Origin: Rotaria socialis
Taxonomy: Eukaryota > Rotifera > Eurotatoria > Philodinida > Philodinidae
Length of the DNA stretch: 64,000 nucleotides
Assembly (NCBI GenBank): GCA_905331475.1
Contig: CAJNYU010000281.1
Coordinates: 62,001 to 126,000 of the forward strand
Reading direction: 5' to 3'
The position numbers were made by a program, and so were the translations under genes. This document shows positions 31,250-39,841 of this stretch, piece by piece. How positions within the stretch are numbered: the first letter of the stretch is position 1; every line of letters starts with the position of its first letter. A model generated the notes under the pieces. The model was not told the DNA's origin. It did not search any database and worked only from the letters and a program-made list of their open reading frames with translations.

Positions 31250-31545
31250 AGATACTGCCCAGATAGGTCAAACTGGATCGTACACGGGCGTTTGGTATGC
31301 ATCGTATTACTGTCGTTTTGTATCGTGCCAAAAACGATCGTATACGGTCGGATACTGAAATATTCGACCACAATACGACCGCTAGTAACCGTTTACGACA
31401 CGGCGAAATACGGCCGTGATACAATGAATGCCAAAGCGGCAAATTACGGCGATTTACGGTCGGAAACGTTGTACAACGGTAGTATACGTTGCCGTATGCG
31501 TCCGTTTACGATCGTATCAGATCGTCGTAATGGTCGTCCTAGGTG
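31250..31545. repeat. CpG-rich, diverged inverted-repeat tract
   Basis: This block is rich in TACGG, CGTATAC and ACGATCG words and stands out from its AT-rich surroundings. GATCGTACACGGGCG near 31277 pairs imperfectly with the complement of CGTCCGTTTACGATC near 31500, suggesting diverged terminal inverted repeats of a small non-coding element. Its boundaries are uncertain. Confidence 0.45.
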
Positions 31546-31548
31546 ACC

Positions 31549-31842
31549 TTTGTATATGTTCATATTGCGATTCTTATACTCCTAATAATAACAAAACAGA
31601 TTGGCTTGAACGTACGCAAGATTTTCATAAACCTGAATTTGATAGATTAGTAGAAACTCAGTATATAGTGTCTCGTGCTTGTAGTATTATCAAAGCTGTG
31701 ATGATCATGTAATATTAAATTTAAATAATTTTGATATTTCAACTATTTGTTCTTTAACAGGAAACAATCATTGAAAATATTATCACCATTTAGGGTTGTC
31801 GAAGAAAAAGAAATAATTTCAAAAGAACAGGCATTATATGAG
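31549..31842 (+). pseudogene. Possible two-exon gene fragment, unrecognised
   Basis: An open stretch encoding CSYCDSYTPNNNKTDWLERT and IVSRACSIIKAVM ends at a GT donor at 31709. After a 52-base intron with an AG acceptor at 31760, a second open stretch (QSLKILSPFRVVEEKEI) stays in frame to 31842. The composition looks coding and splices like neighbouring genes. No start, end or family is recognised. It is probably a remnant stranded between repeats. Confidence 0.3.
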
Positions 31843-32282
31843 GTGCAAGTAGAATTTTCATATATAATATTAGGAAATAGTCAGCTTTTTTCCCTATGTT
31901 AGCATTGTTTTATATCTTAATATTGAGCGGCGCAGAAGCAAAACTATTAGTTGAAACTCGATGGTAAAGGTTACGCATTGTTCTAATTATTCGACTTATC
32001 TGGTGATAATCTCTATCGTCGAAATATTTAATTTGAATGTCAAATCCTTACCCATGTCCAAGAAAACGGTGCGTAAATAGCCATAAACGGTGTTAAAACG
32101 GTATAAAATGTTGATGAACGGCGCCATTTTCCGTCAGCTCGGAAAACGACGAATATAGTGTTAAAAACGATGACTGTTTTCTAGCGAGAAATGCGGTTCG
32201 TAAAACGAGCGGACTGATGATAGCGAAACAAGGTGAAAATGAATGCCTTATTCTACCGTTTTATAGCCGGTTCAGGCCTGTT

Positions 32283-32312
32283 AAGGATGTGGGATGTGGG
32301 TGTTGGGGTATA
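32283..32312 (+). repeat. TGTGGG-like telomere-type tract
   Basis: The sequence GATGTGGGATGTGGGTGTTG followed by GGG carries two to three TGTGGG-type units. I recall TGTGGG as the telomere-type repeat reported in bdelloid rotifers. The match is seen; the telomeric meaning is inference from so short a tract. Confidence 0.4.
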
Positions 32313-32343
32313 TATGTATTTATATGTCGCATATATCGGAAAT

Positions 32344-32387
32344 TTAAACTAAAACTAAATCTAGGAATAGATTTAGTTTTAGTTTAA
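32344..32387. repeat. Perfect 19-bp hairpin
   Basis: TTAAACTAAAACTAAATCT (32344-32362) is followed by a six-base loop and its exact complement (32369-32387). The stem is fully AT-biased. No poly-T terminator context or gene link is evident. Confidence 0.8.
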
Positions 32388-33143
32388 CTTTTTCTTCTCT
32401 CCATTTATATTCGAACTCGAATTAGGCAACTACTCACCTGTTGTGCAGGAACAGGATGTTACCTGTAATCGTTCATATATTGTTTAAGTGCCTCCTTCAG
32501 TCATTGTATGTTTGTGACGAGCATGATCTTTCAAATTCTTCTTCGCCATTCGTTTACCACAATTCATCAAAATTATTTCTGCAAGTACTACTGCAATAGT
32601 TATGTATGAGTGCATAAGAATACGATATGAATATATGTATCAATTATACATCATGAAAACAAGTTCAGTGATATCTATATCGTCAATTATTCCGTTTCTT
32701 AAATGTTAATTTAATTACGATCATACACTCTTTCTAATATTCAATGAAATGTATTCTATATTAATTTCAGTTACGATAAGAAAATAGTGTTTTGATATCG
32801 CTAAACATTGCGCTTTGGGCGATACAATAGGCGTTATATTCATCAAATTATATTTTATTCAAAAACCAGAAGAATTAAAAAATAATAGATTATAAAATAC
32901 TTTAGTCAGTTAAATATAATGTTACATATTTCACCGCTTTGATTTTGCCTTTGAAGACGGTAGATCTATGCCTAGTAAACAGCAGTTTGAATTATTACAT
33001 ATATGTGATTTCTACCACCACTGGGATTCAGGTAATAATTTAGGATGTTAATCTGTAATATGTGTTAATATTCCTGTGCAAACAATCGAAGAATCAAGAT
33101 CGCTGAAATCTACGATACTTTTATTATGATTATCGATAACCTA

Positions 33144-34245
33144 CACTAGTCGACGATCTTGCATGTCTTCGTTCTGTCCGGGTTCTTATTTTTCTTGAAT
33201 ATCAGACAAGATTCTTCTTAATCATAACATTCAGGCAAGATTCTTTGCGAGAGGAAAGAAACAAGATTCTTGCCAGTTATTCAAGAAAAACACAATCATG
33301 TCTAATTGATCAGATAAATAAGAATCTGGCAAGAATGGCAAGATATTCAAGATTTTTTGAAATTGAGACATGAATCTTTTTTCTTTTCTTTTCAACGATT
33401 TTTATTATATCTTAAAGAAAAATATCACGTGATGTTTTGTGTATATATACTTATAAGTATACAGAAATTTGAACATTATATCTTTTTTTCTGGATGACGC
33501 GGAAGAACTATAACAGATATATTTTTTAAATAGACAGTTGTGTTCAAGTGTTTTTCGTTTCTTTTTTTTTTCTTAATTTTTTTGTACGCGTTATGAGCTT
33601 ATTGTATATTTCCTTGCACATATAATGTACCTTTTTTGTATTTTTTTAATTAGAAACTAAAATATAATAGGACCGAATGGAGGCAACCGTATGGGTGCAT
33701 AAATAAAATTCATTTGTATTACAAAGATTTTGTCGAAATGGCAAGAATTATACGAAAACAAGAATCATACCAGAAAAGCAAGAAAACAAGAATTATGTAA
33801 GAATTGTAAGAACCCAGGAGAATCAAGGTACGTCGGAATCGGTCGGAACCGATCGGTTTCGTTGAATTCCGACAATTTCCTAACTAACGGAATCCGGTCC
33901 AGATTTCGTCGGACCATTTCCGATCAATTCCCATCGGTTCCGTCGATTTCCGACGAGTTCGGGTAGAAATTTTGCGGAACTTAACGGAATTTTTCCGGCG
34001 GAAACCGGACCGGCATTCGTTAGTTAGGAAATCCTCGGAATTCAACGGTGCCGACCGAAAACCAACGGAATCCATAGGATCCTTTGCCGGAAACGATCGG
34101 ATCCACTGATCGGATTGAATCTCCTGGGAAGACAAGAATACAATAACACAAGAATCTTGTACAGAAGGAATGACAAACGAATTTTGTCTGATGTTCAAGA
34201 AAAACAAGAATCTGGACAGATCGAAGTCAAGATCGTCGACTAGTG
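33144..34245. mobile_element. 1.1-kb inverted-repeat element (outer)
   Basis: The left end CACTAGTCGACGATCTT at 33144 is the exact complement of the right end AAGATCGTCGACTAGTG finishing at 34245. The similarity extends inward about 70 bases with a few differences (TCTGTCC, TTCTTGAA, TCAGACAA in order on both arms). The interior is made of CAAGAATC-like words, has no coding frame, and holds another palindromic element. No target duplication is clear. Confidence 0.75.
33813..34128. mobile_element. 316-bp palindromic element nested in the 1.1-kb element
   Basis: The ends CCCAGGAGAATC and GATTGAATCTCCTGGG mirror each other, and the body folds back on itself: GAATTCCGACAATTTCCTAA near 33863 pairs with TTAGGAAATCCTCGGAATTC near 34023. 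The body is GC/CpG richer than the host element and full of CGGAA/TTCCG words. This is a MITE-type insertion that must be younger than the outer element. Confidence 0.75.
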
Positions 34246-34383
34246 CATTCAATGATGTCATTTGCTACATTAGGATCGATTGTAGTACTATTCGCAGCTA
34301 ATGTTTCCGGGCGATTTTTTATAATATTGTTTGGATGAACATGATATTCTAACACAAATTGTACGTATTTACTCTATTTAAAA

Positions 34384-35273
34384 AGTTTTTCTCCATGCGA
34401 TGATTGAATCATTTTGACTTCAGAGTGTCTTGGATGACATGCATATATAGTTAATTTATGGTGTAGCATATATTCCAATACCGTATTCAGTTCTATCTGC
34501 TGGTCTCAAACCGCTAAATAAAATACATAGACCATAAGCAAATTGTGTACCGTGATAGCATACAGATCATTCTCAAAAATTTCAGTAACATACAAAGACT
34601 ATCTTAGCCATCCAATAGGATAATAGTATAGGGATAAGTGCCACGATTTTTTCCATCATGAAGAGCACCATCTCAATAATAACGACCACTAACATAAATA
34701 CGATTGTATTCCGGATTTAGTTTAAGTTCTGTTCGATGTTTCTGTATTTTTAGTAATGATTTTATTGCACCCGTATACATGAAAAGCATCTTCATTTTAG
34801 CAAAGTCCTTTTTTTATTTATCTGTTAGTGACTGATAAATCATATTTAAATATAATCTTTTTATCACTCGATTCAAATTTATTACAAATTTCTGCTTCTA
34901 ATATAGAAGAACCCGTTTGAATGTGTTTGACCATTATGTAGTCCATTGGCAAATTCAGCTTATGACAAAATTTATTCAAAAAGTCTTTTAAATCGAAATC
35001 ATTACAGTCTTTGCCAATGCCTACTTTTATGAATGTCGAAGCTAGTTCAATGTTACTATGGAAAACTTCAGGAGCAATTGATATCAACGATTCTTGTGTA
35101 AGATGATAATATTTTTTGCATTCTTGATAATAACTTTCTTCTTCGGATGATAATGGTTGTTTTGACAAGAATTTTTTTGTCGATAGATTATCTGCATCGT
35201 CTATTTTAGACATTAATAATATTACTGACAGAATAATAAATTTGATAGCTATAAAAAATCTTTCTATTAGCAA
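34384..35273 (-). pseudogene. Broken gene with PARP-like C-terminal signature
   Basis: An open frame from 35273 to 34818 encodes SSEEESYYQECKKYYHLTQE, SIAPEVFHSNIELASTF and DFDLKDFLNKFCHKLNLPMD. Beyond its stop the homology appears to continue in shifting frames on the same strand: EYNRIYVSGRYY, then DGALHDGKNRGTYP, then CYHGTQFAYGLCILFSGLRP and TEYGIGIYATP, with in-frame stops between them. The YHGT...GL...GIGIYATP arrangement recalls the H-Y motif of PARP-type ADP-ribosyltransferases; the N-terminal family is not known to me. Several stops and shifts make it a pseudogene. The PARP relation is a motif-level inference. Confidence 0.5.
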
Positions 35274-35614
35274 TCTGTTATCTGATCTATAGTTAACACT
35301 TTTGATAAGGATAGATTCAGAATGTTTTCACTCATTTATTGATAGAATAGGGTGCCATCGCACAGTAGTCACAGTTATGTTTGATGATGGTCCAATATAT
35401 TGTTAGAATTTTCAACTTTTTATATCATAAGTCTTCTATTGAAAGACTTTTGTGGTTCAAGTCTTAAAAAAATAGTTACCGATTGCTCGATAGATGCCAT
35501 TTAATTTCTTTCTATACCGGTGCTTGCGTATTTGAATACTATTTTGACTTATGATTGTACAATCATTTTATGCATGTCTAATACACCTCTCAGTCAAATT
35601 GCTTAAGAGTAACT

Positions 35615-36420
35615 TCACTTGTGTGCCTTAAACACCAATAGAATCAAAAGGTCATCGAACCAAATCTTTTTTGAAAATTCTAAAGAATTAACTGGATAAT
35701 TGATGAGCTCCGTTAAGCTCAATGTTGAATATATTACATGAATTTTTTCGGATTTACCTTTCGTAGGTACAATTAATCCATTAAAATATACTTGTTGGTG
35801 TCGTTGTAATTCATTCGCAGACAATGGTTTCTGTTGTTGATTACTTTCTTGGTATACATAGTTTGCTATGCTTCGAAATATTTCTGTAATATCAGCATTC
35901 TCTCCGGTGATGTTTTTCAAGAAATATTTGGTGAACGAGCAATTATGGCTCGTATCCAGTGCGTCATCTACTATTTGATTAGTACCACAAGCAAACTGAA
36001 TGAGTACTACAGCACGTGCCCTCATCTCATGCAAATCTTTGCCTGTTGTCATAGCTAGAATGAGAAAAATATTGTTTTCATACAGTTATTAATTTGATTA
36101 TTTGCACTTTGATTTTTGTGTCTTTTTCAACGTGTATGACTTACAACAGTCCAGAATAAATATAGTAGCATATGAAGGATTCTTCTCTACTAGTCGTTCG
36201 AGTGTTCTTTCAACGTTAGCTGCAATATCTTCTACATCTCTATCAGTTTCTATAGCTTCATCTTGAATCGGTATCAAATAGTTCTTGTCTTTGACTTGAT
36301 AGCCATGACCAAAAAAGTAGAACAAGACTAGGTCACCATCTTTGATTGACTGTAGTTATTGTTAGCAATGATTAGAGCTAACTTTCGACGAGCAGATGTA
36401 CTTTTGTTAGACGTTGCCAT
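35615..36420 (-). pseudogene. Caspase-like peptidase, internally deleted copy
   Basis: This is a second copy of the caspase half of the gene at 39842-42043, on the opposite strand. It starts ATG at 36420 (RRKLALIIANNNYS), then jumps near 36345-36352, out of frame, to SIKDGDLVLFYFFGHGYQ. Compared with the intact copy about 50 residues are missing and the frame is lost. The catalytic His (FFGHGY) and Cys (FILDCCKSY) survive downstream. A GT donor after QKSK and an AG near 36053 lead to the second exon (LIQFACGTNQI, KYFLKNITGENADITEIFR), ending at 35615. No NHL exon follows. It is most likely a pseudogene. Confidence 0.7.
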
Positions 36421-36555
36421 TTATTGTACAAATCTTAAATGATAAATTATCATTTTTCTTTTGGTGCTGATTTCTTAATCAAGAGAAAAATAAAATAAAT
36501 CAGTCTCATCCTAGCTCACCCAGTCAAAAACTAAGTAATTTTACCCGTTTGTGAG

Positions 36556-36957
36556 GAATCCCGGCAAGATACCTCTAGAAAGGTGCTCCCCGGATAGTTG
36601 TTCCCCGGACTTTTGCTCCCCGAACACTTGCTATCCGGACATTTGCTCCCTAACTGTATTTAACAAAAATGTTGATCAGCAATAGATTAAGATATAAATT
36701 TATTTACTTGAGGGTATGGGTGTATCGGTGTGAGTGTGTCAGTGCAAGTATGGACAAATGGTTATCGTCTTCACTCACCCACACCTACACTGACACCCAC
36801 ACCCACACACCCACAAATAAACAAATTTATATCTTAATCTCGTGCTGATTAACATTTTTGATAAATACAGTTAGGGAGAAGGTGTCTCTCGGGAGCAAAT
36901 GCATCTGGGGAGCAAAAATCCGGCGAACAAATGCCCCGGGGAGCATCTTGCCGTTTA
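36556..36957. mobile_element. Foldback element with 15-base periodic arms, copy 1
   Basis: CGGCAAGAT at 36562 pairs with ATCTTGCCG ending at 36953, and the arms run about 150-180 bases towards a centre near 36765. Each arm contains about five units of 15 bases with consensus TGCTCCCCGGACATT. The inner arms pair TTAAGATATAAATTTATTT with its complement. The centre is CACCCACACC-rich (TGTGGG-type on the other strand). CCGTTTGTGAG occurs at both 36545-36555 and 36958-36968, an 11-base direct repeat that looks like a target duplication. Long inverted repeats plus 9-11 base duplications would fit a Mutator-like non-autonomous element; that class is inference. Confidence 0.75.
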
Positions 36958-37129
36958 CCGTTTGTGAGATGTATTTTCATTTTAACTTTGATTATCTGGT
37001 GGAAAATCAAGATGGACTTGACTCCGCATTGTTTAATTTAATACTTGACTGTACTTTGTCAACGAAGATAACGATATGATTAAATGTCACCAAAAATATA
37101 ACTACTAAGTATAAATATACGAATTTCAT

Positions 37130-38560
37130 TTGTTCACGTCCGATCGTTACTTGTTACATTCGAATCAGCAGTCTTATGTTTTACATAAAGAGTATTGATA
37201 TACAAAGAAATTTACATAGAAATACATCTGAGTGAAGATAAACTGTTTCACTTCCTTTTATTTATTGCTGTTGACTATTGACAAAAATCTTGGCAATTGT
37301 TGAGTGGATGTATTCAGACGATGAATTTTTTTCTCTCTTCAGCGGTTAAAAGAAAAACATAATGCATTCCTACCCTAAAAGGTTTCAATAAATTTCAATC
37401 ATTATTGAAAACAAATATTATAAATAAAAATAAAAATAAAAATAAAAATAAAATCTTGCTTGCCAATCACTATCACAATCAGCAAGCACTTCTGAATCAC
37501 AAAGCTAAATAATTTCAGTTAGTAATGGATGATCCTATGTTTGAAAACTTTGTAATGACACCTTCATGATACGGTTTACGAGTTCAATAGGTGAAAAAAT
37601 TATTGAGATCTTATTTTTTTTGTGATCATTTCGAATTCTGTGTTCTATTTTTGCTTTTTACTTTAGAAAATATTGTATCAGTGCTCTATAGAATTGAATT
37701 TAACATTTTATAACTTTTTCATGAATATATGTTCACGTCAAAGATATCTCGAAAGAAATTAGAATTTGAAGAAATGCGTAAACAGATTTAGATTGGAACT
37801 TTTCTCATCAATAGCAAAAAGCAATCTAAGAAAAAAACTCTGAATTTTATTAAAGGAGTCTCTTGGGAAACTTCAGAAAGTTTTGAATAGGTTACAAATT
37901 AGATTTTTTGTAAAACCTGTTTTTAGTGTATAATTTCTCATAACAGTTAGCTATCTCACATAAAATGAGCTGTATATGCTACATATCAACTATTGTGATT
38001 GGGAAATAAAAAAATAGAATGCAAATGTAAAAACAAGATTGATTGTTTAAAATGGCAAAATAAATTGATGTTTAGGTTGCTCGATTTATATATTACAAGA
38101 AACATATGAATCAAATTAGCCGATCGAAATTGAAAATCATAAGAAAAAAACTGACATTTCTCTTCCAACACAAGAGTTCATTATTCACTACTTGTGTTTT
38201 GTCTTTCGTTCAGAAGTGCTCGTGCGTTGCGACATTGGCTGGTAAGCAAGATTTTACTTTTATGCTCGCTTTGAGTGATGATTGAAATTTATCGAAATCA
38301 TTTTGGGGTAGTAGTGCGTCATGTTTTTCTCCTAACTGCTGAAGAGAGAAAAAAATCATCACCTGACTACATCCACTCAATAGTTTTCAACATTTTTGTT
38401 AATTGACAACAACAATAAGTAAAGCGAAATGAAACTGTTTATCTTTACTCTATTGTATTTCTATGTAAGTTACTTTGTATATCAATACTCTTTATGTGAA
38501 GAAAGACTACTGATTCGAATGTAATAAATTATGATAGAATGCAAACAAATAACATTCGCA
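37130..38560. repeat. Inverted duplication, arms about 370 bp, spacer about 700 bp
   Basis: Left arm 37130-37500 and right arm 38205-38560 are diverged inverted copies. An exact 25-base match is 37182-37206 against 38473-38497 (CTTTGTATATCAATACTC...). Other pairs are ACATCCACTCAA, CTGAAGAGAGAAAAAAA, TTCAGAAGTGCT and AGCAAGATTTTA. Together with the opposed caspase genes on each side this forms one large palindrome centred near 37850. Confidence 0.8.
37423..37453 (+). repeat. (TAAAAA)n microsatellite
   Basis: About five hexamer units of TAAAAA type inside the left arm of the inverted duplication; the right arm lacks the expansion. Confidence 0.7.
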
Positions 38561-38734
38561 CACATGTATATATATTCTTTGTATTGTTGAATAAAATGTA
38601 ATACTATAGATGATATTCCGGTTAAAAATTAACTTTTATCAGTATTATATCTCGAATAGTACAGTACCTGCAAGTAAAACAACTAATTCTTCCGATTGCT
38701 GAAAAAATTGTTTTACCAAATACGACGCTAGGGC

Positions 38735-39422
38735 AGATGGTCACGGGACACAACGTCGTGGACAAAATATCGCGGACAAAACGTTGCACGGGCAAAATGT
38801 TGCAAGGACAAATTGTCGCAGGACAAAACGTTGCAATGTCTCTCAGAGTTTAACATTGCTAATTTAGAAATCAATTCGAAGAATTTACACTATGAACTTT
38901 GATATTATAGTTCGTATCGTAGTGTCCAGAAATCTCCCAGTAAGGGTATCCACATGACTATACGTAAAGATATAAAAGATTCATAAACCAGAAATCAATC
39001 CGCATCCCGAACCAGTGACACGGCTACAGATATCGAGCACTCATGATAACACCCAGAACTTAAGCTTGACCGGAAAACTACCTTTCAAATCCAAGACGTG
39101 ACAACCGCATCCGAGCAACAGCCTCAGCATCATCTACATCCACACCCTCACCCACACCTGCTTGCTGTCTTATGAACCTTTTATATCTTTATTTATAGTC
39201 ATATGGATACCCCTACTGGGAGCTTTCTGAGCGCTACGATAGAAACTATAATATCAAAGTTCATAGTGTAAATTCTTCGAATTGATTTCCGGATTAGCAA
39301 TTTTAAACTCTGAGAGACATTGCAACGTTTTGCCCTTGCAACGTTTTCTCTGCGTGACATTTCGTCCATGCGACATTGTGTCCACGATATTTTGTCCGCG
39401 ACATTTTGCCCCGCGACCATCT
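38735..39422. mobile_element. Foldback element with 15-base periodic arms, copy 2
   Basis: AGATGGTC at 38735 pairs with GACCATCT ending at 39422. The arms, about 250 bases (38735-38985 and 39170-39422), match closely, for example ATTTACACTATGAACTTTGA on both sides. The outer arms consist of about six units near 15 bases of GGACAAAATGTCGC type. The centre includes CCACACCCTCACCCACACC. The design equals that of the element at 36556-36957, and the unit aligns with its complement, so the two are probably related. No coding capacity. Confidence 0.75.
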
Positions 39423-39583
39423 TTCCGGTCATCCCAGATACATATGTATATGATGTAAAAACATCCCCTAGCTAAAATATTTTCTTCATAATACAAAGAG
39501 AAATAGTGAAAGATAAAAAGTTCAAGTTCAATATGCTTCCCTACCAGCTGATCAAAGTAAATATATAATCGTACTTAGCAGAG

Positions 39584-39612
39584 CATATAATAATAATAAT
39601 AATAATAATAAT
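39584..39612 (+). repeat. (AAT)n microsatellite
   Basis: A run of about nine AAT units upstream of the caspase-NHL gene. Confidence 0.8.
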
Positions 39613-39841
39613 ATCAATCTCTTGATTTTCATTTATCTTCTGATTTTTATATAACGAAACAAAAACCTTGAAATAAGTGTTGAAATAAATGTTAGCGTTT
39701 GAAGCACTTTGACAACTTGTCGAAACGTACTTGTAGTCGTTTAGTGTGTATCTAGATTCGCTTAATAACTAAAACTCCGGTGAATTTTGAGAACTGATTA
39801 CCAATTCTTATTTTATTCTTATTTTTAGATTTAACTCATAA

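Larger units (their letters stand above)
31843..33143. other. Repeat-rich non-coding stretch
   Basis: Apart from the hairpin and TGTGGG-like tract listed separately, 32045-32280 is enriched in AAACGGT-type words and may be an old element. No gene is seen. Confidence 0.4.

Noticed and set aside
31244-31546. 100-residue frame in the CpG-rich block
   Set aside because: Periodic TACGG/CGTA words create the open frame; the composition is not protein-like.
33730-34261. Frames over the nested palindrome
   Set aside because: Both strands are open because of the palindrome; the peptides are mirror products of repeats.
36556-39422. CRISPR-like array from the 15-base units
   Set aside because: The units are contiguous without spacers and lie in inverted arms of eukaryotic elements.
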